This document shows positions 33,789 through 45,395 of a DNA stretch of 64,000 nucleotides, piece by piece (position 1 is the first letter of the stretch; the number at the start of each line of letters is the position of its first letter). Made by a program: the position numbers and the translations under genes. The stretch is from Humulus lupulus (lineage: Eukaryota; Streptophyta; Magnoliopsida; Rosales; Cannabaceae): positions 29,579,107-29,643,106 of the forward strand of contig NC_084802.1 in NCBI RefSeq assembly GCF_963169125.1. The letters run 5' to 3'. The notes beneath the pieces are model-generated. The model had not been told where the DNA came from. It saw nothing but the letters and a program-made list of their open reading frames with translations, and did not search any database.

Positions 33789-35842
33789 TGTAATGGCCCA
33801 ACTATTTCTAAGACCTTGGACCATTAAAACTACTAGACATAGCTACTATTCTGATACAAACATAAGAAATAACATATCTATATTGAAAACCCAAAATATT
33901 GTATCAAATACAAGATAATATAAAATGTGATAGATATGGTATGGGATCCCATTGTTTATAAAACATAAAACATAAACTTTAATTCAATTGTTCAAAAACT
34001 AAGTGCGGAATTACATCAAAACATAATTTAAAAGACTAAAAAATTAAGGTCATCCTCGATCGACACACAGTCCATTGAATCCATTCATCCTTAACACACA
34101 AGCCAAGCTGCCACGAATCCGTCCGCCTTCCATAATCATTTTCCTGCATCACACTAAAACTAAAGGAATGAGCCTAATGCCCAGCAAGGAAAATCTACTA
34201 AAAACGTACATCATAAATCATAAACATAAGACTATATCATAAACATATGGCTAAAAAACATATGACTATAAAAACATATATCATATAGGACTACAATATT
34301 AATGGCCATTAACTTATTAACATGACATGTAATAAACCATCTAGGTCCTCTATCTACTAATTGAGGTAGGTTAGATCACATGGTAGTATATGATAACCCA
34401 TCTAGGTCCTCTACTAGTCGAGGTTGGGTAAATCATAACTCTAAACCATGAAAATGATTAATAATCTTGGGGTTTGCTATCTAAGCAACTATAAGCCCCA
34501 AGCGACATAAAATATTGGGTTTTGCTATCAAAGAAACTATAAGCCCCAAATGACTACAAGAAATATTCATACATAAATATACATATCATAACATAAAGCA
34601 TATAAACACATATAATTTATCCTATTTTCCTTACAAAAAACCGGGATATTTGGGAACAAGAACGGGATTAGAACACTCCTATAAACCAACAGTAAAAATG
34701 GTGAGTTTCTAAAGAAAAAGAGATGAAAAGAACACTAAACCATCCAAGTATAAACTTACCGAAAAGATTCTTAAGTTTTCAAGAAACTTAAACACCTAAT
34801 CAAGAATCATAAACAAAAGTTAGGATCTGAATAAAAGAAAACTAAAGAAAACCAAAGAACTGAACTTAGGAATAAGAATACCTTGAATGATCTTATGGAT
34901 TGATCTAAACCTCAATACCGGAATCTCACTATATCTCACTTCCCAAGTGTTTAGAAAAGCTTGAAATGATAAAGCTTTTAACCCAAAAGCCAAGTGTTTC
35001 TCTTTATAGTAACACTAGCAACTTGGAGGCTCTGAAGACTGCTTGAAGAATGAAGAAAATGGCTGAGTACTAGGTCCTATTTATAGAGTTCAAGGAGTGA
35101 AACTAACCCATTTTAATTTGAATAAATAAATGATTATAAAATGAAAAAGATTTGAATTTTCGTTCAATAGACGCCCAAAACTCGGTCAAAATCGTTCAAA
35201 GGCAGGTCCAAGTGGTTAAGGCTATTTTTAAATTAAAAAATCCTCAAACATTCAAAAATATATCACCAGGGGCGATATATCGCCTACCCTGGGCGATATA
35301 TCGGCTCCACCCTAATCCCAAGCCCTGTTCGTACGTTCGTGCAAAGTCGACGTGTTTTCTGTATCTCCCGTAGGCGATATATCAGCCCTTATAGCTGCGA
35401 TATATCGACATACGTTGATATATCAAACACGTATTTGCACTTTTTCAGCATATTGTGAATTGGATAAACAGGTTTGACTGAGTCTAAACGTGATCCTTAC
35501 AGTTTTTGGAAGGTTCTAGAGCTTCTAGATCTTTCTTTTATTAAAACTATTCATTAAAATACTTAATTTCCTTAATAATCATAATTATGACAAATGTCAT
35601 GCTCTTAATGGTTCTATCTAAACCTTAGGTTATAATAAATAATATATCTAGGACCAGCAATATTAATCAAACCTTATTTTATAATTAAATATTTCTAAAC
35701 TATAGGTTACACTTATAAAATCCATAACTGTTGCTATGAGTTTCCAACTAAGTCCTGGTTTGAACCAAAATCCACGGAATCTAGCATACTACAAACTGCT
35801 ACTACTATCTAGCTAGCTAAGTAAATATTCTGGGACACTACA
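33789..35842 (-). repeat. 3' LTR of element C (full form, 2054 bp)
   Basis: TGTAATGGCCCAAC to GGGACACTACA. Minus-strand TATA box CTATAAATAG at 35077-35086. A word island with six variants of GCGATATATCGC is at 35261-35427. This island is missing from the other LTR, which is 518 bp shorter. Confidence 0.9.
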
Positions 35843-37032
35843 ATTCTCCCCTACTTAAAATAATTTTGTCCCCGAAATTTACTTACCAAACAATTCCGAA
35901 TACTATGCTAACATGTCTTCCTCCAACTCCCACGTTGCCTCCCGTTCAGATCTATTACTCCATAGGACCTTGACTATCAGAATACTCTTATACCATAATT
36001 CCTTCATACCTCTATCTAGGATACTAACCGGTTGTTTCTCGTAACTCAAGTCTTTCTGGAGTGCTATCGTATCATACTTGAGGATGTGAGATGGGTCTGA
36101 CACATATCTATGCAGCATCGAGATGTGGAACACATTGTGGCTATCTGCTAGAGCTACTGGTAGGGCTAATCTATATGCAACTGTTCCCACCTTGTCCAAT
36201 ATCTCAAAAGGACCTATAAACCGGGGACTAAGTTTGCCTTTCTTTCCAAACCGCTTCACACCTTTCATAGGAGATATCTTTCAGAAGACTTGGTCTCTGA
36301 CTTTGAATTCCACATCACGCCGCTTGGCATCCGCATAACTTTTCTGATGGCTTTGAGCAGCGAGCATACACTTTCTAACAACTTCGGGTCCAAGAAGTTG
36401 CCTTTCTCCTACGTCGTCCCAAAGTAAAGGCGATCGACACCTTCTTCCATAAAGTAACTCATAGGGTGCCATCCCGATCGTTGACTAGTAGCTATTGTTG
36501 TAGGAGAATTCTATTAGTAGCAAATACTTACTCCATGATCCTCCAAAATCGAGTACACAAGCGCACAACATATCCTCTAAAATCTGTATGGTACGCTCGG
36601 ACTGACCATCGATCTGAGGATGAAATGCTGTGCTAAGACTTAACTTGGTACCCATGGCTTGCTGCAAGCTTCCCCAAAATATCGATGTAAACACCGATCC
36701 TCTATCAGATACTATGGTCTTAGGGATTCCATGCAGTCGTACTATTTCTCGGACATAAACGTCTGCGTACTGATCTGCTGTGTACGTAGTCTTGACAGGC
36801 AGAAAGTGAGCTGACTTGGTTAGTCTATCTACTACTACCCAAGTCGAGTCGTGCTGCTTATTTGTTCGTGGTAGTCTTGTCACAAAATCCTTGGCTATGT
36901 CATCTAACTTCCATTCTTGAATACTAAGCGGTGGTAATAAGCCCGTAGGCTGCTGATGTTCTGCTTTCACTTGCTGGCATACTAAGCATTTAGACACATA
37001 CTCTGCAACATCTTTCTTCATTCCTGGACACC
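35843..37032 (-). pseudogene. Element C integrase and chromodomain-like C-terminus
   Basis: Starts WCPGMKKDVAEYVSKC after the Cassandra insertion. Core motifs: KDFVTRLPRTNKQHDSTWVV, VSDRGSVFTS, HPQIDGQSERTIQ (D-D-E). Continues APYELLYGRRCRSPL, FGKKGKLSPRFIGPFEIL and a tail WSNRSEREATWELEEDM that looks like a chromodomain remnant, ending MLA-stop-YSELFGK. Stops are at 36487-36485 (Gln expected), at about 36271 and near 35903. The purine tract TAGGGGAGAAT abuts the LTR at 35843. Such chromodomains are thought to steer insertion to heterochromatin. Confidence 0.85.
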
Positions 37033-37037
37033 AATAC

Positions 37038-37409
37038 TGTGACAGTCAGAATCCCGTGATCCGTAAGGGGAAAGACTGGGTAAGCTGTGCAATCCCACAC
37101 CGCCTGGGGAAGGTCAAGTGTAATGATTCTAAGACTGTGTAGGTATGGGACTACACAGTTGAAGAAGGCTTAAATGGATTGATGGGTACTACCTATATCA
37201 GGAAGATGCATCTTCTTTTCGGTAGCTCATCACTTGAGAACTCCAAAGTTAAGCGTGCTTGGCCTGGGGTAATCTAGGGATGGGTGACCTCCTGGGAAGT
37301 TTTCCTAGGAAGCATGTGAGTGAGGACAAAGCATGCTGAAAAGACTTGTCTTGGTTTGTAGGGCCAGTCGTCATTCCAGAAAGCAGCCATAGTGACGTGG
37401 GGCGTCACA
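37038..37409 (+). repeat. Cassandra 5' LTR with 5S-rRNA-like segment
   Basis: The 5S-like part is about 37184-37310. It keeps the A box AGTTAAGCGTGCTTGG (37247-37262) and the C box GATGGGTGACCTCCTGGGAAG-type block (37279-37299), both identical to the plant 5S consensus as I know it. The 5' third (GGGTACTACCTATATCAGG) and the stretch between the boxes have drifted. It is not a true 5S gene because it is bounded by LTR ends. Confidence 0.9.
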
Positions 37410-37480
37410 AATGGTATCAGAGCCTTGACCCAGCCGGAAGTGTGGCCGATGGGGACGTCGGGCCCGTAAGGGGGGGTGAT

Positions 37481-37852
37481 TGTGACAGTCAGAATCCCGT
37501 GATCCGTAAGGGGAAAGACCGGGTAAGTTGTGCAATCCCACACCACCTGGGGAAGGTCAAGTGTAATGATTCTAAGACTGTGTAGGTATGGGACTACACA
37601 GTTGAAGAGGGCTTAAATGGATTGATGGGTACTACCTATATCAGGAAGATGCATCTTCTTTTCGGTAGCCCATCACTTGAGAACTCCAAAGTTAAGTGTG
37701 CTTGGCCTGGGGTAATCTAGGGATGGGTGACCTCCTGGGAAGTTTTCCTAGGAAGCATGTGAGTGAGTACAAAGCATGCTGAAAAGACTTGTCTTGGTTT
37801 GTAGGGCCAGTCGTCATTCCAGAAAGCAGCCATAGTGACGTGGGGCGTCACA
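37481..37852 (+). repeat. Cassandra 3' LTR with 5S-rRNA-like segment
   Basis: Copy of the 5' LTR. The 5S-like part is about 37627-37753. Its A box reads AGTTAAGTGTGCTTGG: the CpG cytosine is T at 37697. The C box is intact. Other differences from the 5' LTR are mostly transitions. Confidence 0.9.
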
Positions 37853-37857
37853 AATAC

Positions 37858-40001
37858 AGTGCTTTAAGATCGCGAGTCATCTTTGTCGACCTTGGGTGAA
37901 CTAAGTATGGGGTATTGTGCGCTTCTTCTAAGATTTTCATCTCAATTAAATGATCATTTTGCACGCATACCCGGTCCTTATATCTCAAGAACCCCTGTCC
38001 TGATATCGAGAAATATGTGGCCTTGCCTTCTTTAACTACAACTATATGAGATACTAATGTGTCATCATGCCCTTGTTCGATCCGTATATCTTCTAACAAA
38101 GTTGATTGGATGGATAAGTTAGCCAGTTTACCAATGACTACTTCTATTTTGGCATTGATCAGCTCTTGCTGTAGCGGATTTTCTATTCCAGCTAATGCTT
38201 CTAGATTTTCATAACTCTTTCTGCTTAGCGCATCAGCAACTACGTTTGCTTTTCCCGGGTGGTATAGGATTTCGCAGACATAATCCTTTACTAATTCTAA
38301 CCACCTGCGTTGTCTCATGTTGAGCTCCTTCTGCGTGAAGAAATATTTTAAGCTCTTGTGGTCCGTATAAATCTCACACCGTTCTCCATAAAGATAGTGG
38401 CGCTTGATTTTTAATGCAAAGACCACCGTTACCAACTCCATATCATGCGTTGGATAGCGTTGCTCATACTCCTTCAGCTGCCTTGAGGCGTAGGCTATTA
38501 CCTTATCATTATGCATCAACACACAACCCAAACCTTGCTTTAACGCATCATAGTAGACTACAAACTTGTGGTTGGGTGTTGGTACACAAAGTACTGGTGT
38601 TGAGCATAGCTTATCCTTAAGCAACTGGAAGATCTCTTCACACTTATTCGTCTAGTTGAATCTTTGCTGTTTCCGGGTCAGGTTGGTGAGCGGTGTGGCT
38701 GTCTTAGAAAAGCCCTCTACAAACCTCCGATAGTAACCTGTTAGCCCAAGAAAACTTCTAAAATCTGAACCGTTCTTAGGTCTTGGCCAATCCTTCACAT
38801 CATCTACTTTAGTTGGGTCTACAGCAACTCTGTCCTTGGATACTATATGGCCGAGGAACGCTACTTGAGAAAGCCAAAATTCGCACCTCTTGAACTTGGT
38901 GTAAAGTTGATGCTCTTTCAATCGCAACATGGTCATCCTTAAATGTTCCTCGAGCTCGACTTCATCCTTTGAGTTCACCAAAATATCGTCGATGAACACT
39001 ACAACGAATTTTTCCAAGTAATCCTTGAAGACCCTATTCATTAAATCCATAAATGAGGCTGGAGCGTTGGTAAGACCAAAAGACATAACTAGAAACTCAT
39101 AATATCGAAAATGAGTTCTAAAAGTTGTCTTATGAATATCCTCTTCCCGTACCTTGACCTGGAGATACCCGGACCGTAGATCAATCATTGAAAACACGGT
39201 CCCTCCTCGGAGTTGGTTAAACAAGTCGTCAATCCAGGATAGCATGTACTTATTCTTAATTGTCACCTTATTCACCTCGTGGTAATCTTTACACATCTGC
39301 ATGCTTCCATCCTTCTTCTTCACAAATAAGACCAGTGCTCCCCATGGCGAATGGCTTGGTCTAATGAAACCCAAGTCTAAGAGATCTTGTAGCCGTGTCT
39401 TTAACTCCTTGAGTATGGTAGGTGCCATCCGGTATGGTGCCTTGGAGATAAGCTCGGTGCCCGGAACTAATTCGATTGTGAAGTCAATTTCCCAAGTTGG
39501 CGGCAACCCTGGCAAGTCGTCAGGAAATACTTCTTGGAGTTCCTTTATAATGCGGACGTCTTCAACCTTTAGTGGTGTTTCCTTTACCACATCCGTGACG
39601 CTAGCTAAGAACGCGTGACATCCTTTCTTTATCATCATCTGAGCTTTGAGAGATGAAATAAGCTGTGTTCATAGTCCTGAAACTTTTCCCATAAAGCATA
39701 ATGTCTAACCGTCAGGAGTCTCCAACGTCACTTGCTTGCGTCTACAGTCAATGGTTGAGCCATGCCTTGCTAGCCAATCCATGCCCAGTATCACATCAAA
39801 GTCTTTGATCTGAGTCCTCTTACAAACTTGGTAACCTAGAAAATTGGTTGGGACCAGCTCTGGACCAAACTTGGCTAGTCGATTGAACTGCCAAGCATAC
39901 TCTGCTAATGTCAAATTACCCTGTTTCAAAACTGGTGAACTCCTCGACCCTTGTAGCGATGACTGCCGAGGTGTAATACTTCTTGTGGAAGAGCTCCACA
40001 A
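37858..40001 (-). pseudogene. Element C protease remnant, reverse transcriptase and RNase H
   Basis: One minus-strand frame. Protease remnant: FDVILGMDWLARHGSTIDC (39800-39730). RT 39638-38652: [47 protein letters not shown] and catalytic [13 protein letters not shown] at 38654-38652 replaces the Trp expected in RFNWTNKCEE. RNase H 38624-37858: YYDALKQGLGCVLMH, YTDHKSLKYFFTQKELNMRQ, HPGKANVVADALSR. Zinc-region text TPYLVHPRSTKMTRDLKALY runs into the Cassandra duplication at 37857. The RT and RNase H active sites are intact. Confidence 0.9.
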
Positions 40002-40487
40002 ATCTAGTGCATGTCATATTGGTGACGTCATGAGTCTGCTGAACCAAGTCCCACCATATTCTAGCATCCTTCTTTAAAAGAGACGAAATGCAGGATATGC
40101 GGTCTGCATTCCCGAGATTCATGTGCTCTAGGATCGGCTCTACATTTCTGAGCCATTCTTCCGCCTTGAAGGGGTCGGTGGTCCCTTCAAAGTTTAGAGC
40201 GTGTTGCTTACAAAACTGCTCGTAGATTGGCTCCATGTACTGAGCTGGGTAGGGCGCTTAGTTCGCCATTGGCCAGTCCCCATAAGGACCTACTTGTTAG
40301 GGTGCTTGAGCCATTTGCTGAGGCTGGAGCTGCGGCTGAGGCTGAGTCTGAGTCTGTGGCTGCGGTTGGGCCTATTGTTGCTGTTGCTGCAGCAATTCCT
40401 ACACTTGGTGTCGTAGTCTGACAATTTCTTCGGTGTTGTTAACCGGAGGTGGCTGTGCACTTTGGTTAGCAGCAGCAGTGGTAGCAT
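39905..40487 (-). pseudogene. Element C gag (frameshifted, internally deleted)
   Basis: The N-terminus is Gln/Pro-rich (low complexity at 40300-40400). Capsid: MEPIYEQFCKQHALNFEGT, DPFKAEEWLRNVEPILEHM, SLLKKDARIWWDLVQQ. A frameshift near 39920 moves to LKQGNLTLAEYAWQFNRLAK (first part now SPVLKQ). That frame then runs from PTNFLGYQVCKRTQ directly into protease text, so the gag C-terminus, any zinc knuckle and the protease active-site region are missing: an internal deletion near 39800. Confidence 0.8.
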
Positions 40488-41738
40488 GCACTCCCCTTCA
40501 ACGAACTAGAGGGGCTTCATTAGTCTCATGAGCGGCGCTGGAGGCATTGGCATTTGTGCGTACAGACTTTCTGAGCGACATCTTCAGTAGAGTTCTAACA
40601 GTCGAGATAAACATGTTAGAACTTATCCTAATAGGCTCTAAGGAAAAACTTAATCTAAGCAAACATAACTCAGACCTATTAGTTATGATTTCTTATGAAA
40701 AAAATATATAAGCCTTCTTTATAATTAGGGTGTGTTTCTATACTTAGAAAAATAAGCCATCTTTATTATTTCTAAGTCTGTTTCTAATCATCCTATATGA
40801 CTTAATTCTCAACCTCGAAACTCATCGCTGTTCCAAAGTTAACCATATTGACGGAGGGCTGGGATCAGTAAAATCGTTCCCACTACTATGGCCCCCTAAC
40901 TCTCACTATAGAACTCGATCCATTGATTTGTATCCACCCTCACCGAACTTGGTCATTATTTATTAAATTTCTTATTTATTATGATTGTAAAAGAAAATCA
41001 AACTCATACATGTCATTCAAAAATAACAATAATATTCATTTGGAAGAAAGTTTTCACTAAGTACAATCATAAATGCAAAGATAATAAATAAATAAATAAA
41101 CAAAGAAAGAAATAAAATAATCTAAAAATCAGGATCTTCTACATCTGACCCTTCATCTAACATATTATCATCTATCTCCTCATAATCATCATTATCTTGA
41201 GCCTCAAAATTTCCTCAGGGAAGATTCGTAAAGATTCTATGTTTTTTCTCATTAGTGAATTGGAATTCCATCTTATAGGTGAACCTAAGTATGAGAAAAT
41301 AATATCTTATAGCTACTGGTAATTCATCTTCATCATCTATAGTCTCCCATATTTCTTCTAAAGATGAAATTACAGAAGGATAATCTTTAAAAAGCCTAAT
41401 CACCAAAACATATTGCTCCATAGCTCTCATCATGATTTGCTTAGTAGTTTGGAGGTGAACTATCTCCTTGTGGAATAAGAGTAATCTCCGAGTGATTCTT
41501 TCTAACACTCCTACTGTATTCCTTGGCTTTAATCCTTTTTAATGCCTTAATGGCTCGGATATCCTCATAGGTCAAGGCTCCATCCATTCTTAACTGAAAA
41601 CATAAGGGATAAAATGTTAGCTATACACATCAACATAATAACTATAACGCAAACACTTACATTGGCAGTTAGATTTCGAGCTTGAGCGTGTGTATCCAGG
41701 AGAACTTCATGCATATGAATAGTTGCTCTGATACCAAC
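40488..41738 (-). other. Element C leader between LTR and gag
   Basis: On the minus strand this runs from the primer site (TGGTATCAGAGC, 41725-41736) to gag. Open stretches exist, such as 41508-41215, and a short frame starts MDGALTYEDIRAIKALKRI near 41588. They are not recognised and could be leader peptides or chance. Otherwise AT-rich non-coding DNA. Confidence 0.5.
41725..41736 (-). other. Primer binding site of element C (initiator Met tRNA)
   Basis: Minus strand TGGTATCAGAGC, two bases from the LTR end at 41739. Same site type as F and Cassandra, different from element 1. Confidence 0.9.
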
Positions 41739-43274
41739 TGTAATGACCCAACTATTTCTAAGACCTTGGACCATTAAAACTACTAGACATAGCTACTATT
41801 TTGATACAAACATAAGAAATAACATATCTTTATTGAAAATTCAAAATATTGTATGAAATATAAGATAATATAAAAAAAATATAAAATGTGATAGATTTGG
41901 TATAGGATCCCATTGTTTATAAAACATAAAACATAAAACATAAACTTTAATTCAATTGTTCAAAAACTAAGTGAGGAATTACATCAAAACATAATTTAAA
42001 AGACTAAAAATTAACGTCATCCTTGATCGACACACAGTCGATTGAATCCATTCATCCTTAACACACAAGCCAAGCTACCACGAATCCTTCCGCCTTCCAT
42101 AATCATTTTCCTGCGTCACACTAAAAATAAAGGAATGAGCCTAATGCCCAGCAAGGAAAATCTACTAAAAACGTAAATCATAAATCATAAACATAAGACT
42201 ATATCATAAACATATACTATAAAACATATGACTATAAAAATATATATCATATAGGACTACAATATTAATGGGCATTAACTCATTAACATGGCATGTGATA
42301 AACCATCTAGGTCCTCTGTTTACTAATCTAGGTAGGTTAGATCACATGGTAGTATATGATAACCCATCTAGGTCCTCTACTAGTCGAGGTTGGATAAATC
42401 ATAACTCTAAACCATGAAAATGATAAATAATCTTGGGGTTTGCTATCTAAGCAACTATAAGTCCCAAGCGACATAAAATATTGGGGTTCGCTATCTAAGC
42501 AGCTATAAGCCCCAAATGACTACAAGACATATTCATACATAAATATACTTATCATAACATAAAACATATAATAACATAAACATATAAACACATATAATCT
42601 ATCCTATTTTCCTTACCAAAAACCAGGATATTTGGGAACAAGAACAGGATTATAACACTCCTATAAACTAATAGTAAAAATGGTGAGTTTCTAAAGAAAA
42701 AGAGATGAAAAGAACACTAAACCATCCAAGTAGAAACTTACCCAAAAGAACCTTAAGTTTTCAAGAAACTTAAACACCTAATCAAGAATCATAAACAAAA
42801 GTTAGGATCTGAATAAAAGAAAACCAAAGAACTGAACTTAGGAATAAGAATACCTTGAATGAACTTATGGATTGATCTAAAACACAATTCTGAAATCTCA
42901 CTATATCTCACTTCCTAAGTGTTTAGAAAAACTTAGAATGATAAAGCTTTTAACCCAAAACCCAAATGTTTCTCTCTATAGTAACACTAGCAACTTGGAG
43001 GCTCTGAAGACAGCTTGAAGAATGAAGAAAATGGCTGAGTACTAGGTCCTATTTATAGAGTTCAAGGAGTGAACTAACCCATTTTAATTTGAATAAATAA
43101 ATGATTATAAAATGAAAAAGATTTGAATTTTCGTTCAATAGACACCCAAAACTTGGTCAAAATCGTTCAAAGGTAGGTCCAAGTGGTTAAGGCTATTTTT
43201 AAATTAAAAAATCCCCAAACATTCAAACTACTACTACTATCTAGCTAGCTAAGTAAATATTCCGGAACACTACA
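41739..43274 (-). repeat. 5' LTR of element C (short form, 1536 bp)
   Basis: Matches 33789-35842 except for one 518-bp gap: ACATTCAAA joins ACTACTACTATCTAGC here, whereas the other LTR has the GATATATC island between these points. TATA box (minus) at about 43049-43057. Outer end GGAACACTACA, then ATTAT. Confidence 0.9.
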
Positions 43275-44811
43275 ATTATTTATTTATATATGTTTAATTA
43301 TTTTATTTGTGTTCTTATGATTTTCAAGACATTTGGATGAAAAATAATGAATTTGAGATGTTTTACAAGCAATGGTTAATCTCGTAATTACAAGTCTGAA
43401 ACTTCACACTTGATTTTGATAATTTTTCAATGCTCTTTTGAAACTCTTTCAAGAAATACAAGTTTTAGATATTTTTCTTAGCTTTCCATAGATTTTTGAA
43501 TCGTCCAATTTTGAGCTATATCGAGATATCGAGGAAGTTATGGTTAAAATGCCATCAGTGACTGCAGTTGAAGAAACAAAAAAAATGAAGAAAAATGCAC
43601 GCGTGTTGAAAATGGTCGCTGGCCGCGGCCACCAAGAATCACTGTCCTTGCCCTGGGAGTCAGAGACTAGTGGCTGCGACCACCATAAACTTCTAGCCGC
43701 TACTAGAGCGCGTATTTTTCCCAGAACAGTCTCATGGTCACAGCCACCAAGAATCACTGGCCGCGACCTACGATATAATTTTTTTCTTAAATTTTGATTT
43801 TTGAATGTAATTTTTAATGGGCTATAAAAGGGGTTAGGGTTAACTTTTAATATAACTTTGGATTGTGAATTTTAGAGGCTAGAGCAGCAGAGGAGGATAA
43901 AAGACATCATCATATACATTCTGCAATCTAGTTTTTCTTTCTTCTCAAAACTCTTTTATTTTCATTGAATATTTATGTTTGTGAATATGAATGTGATTAT
44001 GGAGTATTTTTCTTTGTAGTTGAGGGTTATTTCAAGACCCTAGACATGAGATCTTGAATGCAATCATAAATTTTATTCCTTATATTCCCTTGTATTAAAT
44101 TGTTTCTATTTTTCTAATTGCATGCTATGAATATTGTGAGATCTTGTTAGGTGGCCAACTAATTAGGGTTTTACATTATTCTACTATCATCTTAGGATTT
44201 CTATTCACCTAATGGTTTAGGATTCTAAGTAGAGTGATAAATTTCAATTAGGGTATTGTTATGGGTATTTTGATTGTGATGAAAAATATAACTTATGTTA
44301 AATGAATTGCATGCTTAATGAATTTTGTTTCCTAGATTAACATGTTTCCATAGAGTGTAATGCTTTTACTAGGTTAAATAGATCGCATGCTTAATGGGTC
44401 TATTACTGGGTAAAAAAGATTAATTAAGATCACTTAGTTTTAATTAATTATAATAGGAAAACTGGGATAATTGACTGCTTAAGTGTTATCTGCGGGGTTA
44501 ATGATTTAATTGGGAATAGGGAATATTATTTGTGATTGTGGATAGATTGATTGTCGAAGGTGGAGAGTAATTCTTGACTATTTCTTTAATATCGTTTTAT
44601 TCTTAGTTGTTTAATCTTTGATCATTATTTCATTTTATGTTTTCAGTTTTTAAAAATTAAAACCCCTATCAAATTTCAATTTAGTTCTTATATTGAATAA
44701 TAAGTTGATCATAGTCCTCGTGGGTTCGATCCTTATTTATCGCTATACTGAAGTAGCTGGTATAAGTAATTAATAAAATAAATATTTAAATTTGATACGG
44801 CATATGACACC

Positions 44812-45395
44812 TATCACCGTCGTACCTATGCACCTTAAGATCTACCCCAGACTAGGTCACGAAATTGTTCTGAGGATCTTATAAAAGGAATACGACGTTG
44901 GGCTCTTGTTTTAGAAGAGTTGGAGACCACATAGATAGGTCTAACATAACTTTACCTCCGTCAGACGAACTCAAAGAGGCCTCGTCTTGTGCCTCAGTTC
45001 CCAAGCATGAATGTTTGACTAAGAGATAAATAGCAGCCCGAGAATGTAAGCTCAAGTGCTTCCTTTTGGAGGGAAGCTTGGCAGTCGGTACAAGGACGCT
45101 TCCCATCTCGAGAAATTGAGAATCCCAGCATCAACTGTAGACTTGCCTTCGCCGAGGAGACCGAATTATTAGAGCTTGTCCTCGTGAATGAGATAGTTGA
45201 AGGATCACTGACCATACAGACGCTTTATAATTTCTTCCTTGTGGTCTTTCATGTTCTTAATGGGTTGTGGGTGGTTGTAATTGGCTTCATAGTTAATTTG
45301 GATGAGTATTTCGAGCTTGAAATGAAAAAATCGAAGAGAAAGCTACGACATAATACTTACAAATCCGTTGAAACGAGTAGAATCTGGATGGATCG
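44812..45395 (-). pseudogene. Antisense locus exon 2 in B, N-terminal half, and part of intron 1
   Basis: Minus strand 45106-44879 reads TEAQDEASLSSSDGGKVM and SMWSPTLLKQEPN, matching element 1 exon 2 (EANDEASSSDLDEGKA, RMWSPTLLKHKPN). The exon 1 donor of B is GTAAGTATT near 45360. The solo LTR at 45396 separates this from the rest of exon 1. Confidence 0.65.

Larger units (their letters stand above)
37038..37852 (+). mobile_element. Cassandra TRIM, complete, in C pol
   Basis: Two 372-bp LTRs (37038-37409 and 37481-37852) with TGTGACAGTC and GGCGTCACA ends enclose only 71 bp: an initiator-Met primer site TGGTATCAGAGC (37412-37423) and a purine tract AAGGGGGGGTG (37468-37478). AATAC is duplicated at 37033-37037 and 37853-37857. 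Each LTR contains a 5S-rRNA-like segment with Pol III promoter boxes, which defines Cassandra. It is non-autonomous. By eye the LTRs differ at about seven sites. It lies between RNase H and integrase of C and is opposite in strand. Confidence 0.95.
33789..43274 (-). mobile_element. Element C: Tekay/Del-like chromovirus
   Basis: Reads on the minus strand. LTRs at 41739-43274 (5') and 33789-35842 (3'), ends TGTAATGG/TGTAATGA and CACTACA, flanked by ATTAT at 33784-33788 and 43275-43279. Order: LTR, initiator-Met primer site, leader, gag, protease, RT, RNase H, integrase with a chromodomain-like end, purine tract TAGGGGAGAAT, LTR. A Cassandra TRIM splits pol. Removing it and its duplication restores one frame from protease to integrase. 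The frame has several nonsense codons and gag is shifted relative to protease. Confidence 0.9.
33732..44811 (+). mobile_element. Unit H: non-coding solo-LTR-like element, split by chromovirus C
   Basis: H is the foreign DNA at 33732-33788 plus 43280-44811, about 1.6 kb, in antisense exon 2 of B. Ends carry an 11-bp inverted match, GTATCAAATTT at 33738 and AAATTTGATAC near 44790. A plus-strand TATA box (GCTATAAAAGG) is at 43821-43831, preceded by a word island (CTGGCCGCGGCCACC, GTGGCTGCGACCACC) at 43616-43775. The tail has CGTGGGTTCGATCC, shared with unit G. No gene and no clear target duplication, so class and exact ends remain open. Confidence 0.6.

Noticed and set aside
37184..37753. Two 5S rRNA genes
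   Set aside because: The 5S-like segments are diverged outside the promoter boxes and lie in LTRs of a Cassandra element with primer site, purine tract and target duplication.
39301..39618. Plus-strand open frames over the C reverse transcriptase
   Set aside because: Shadow of the minus-strand RT frame, which carries the recognisable motifs.
41215..41508. Leader ORF in element C as a gene
   Set aside because: No recognised domain and no second copy to test conservation; kept only as a note in the leader entry.
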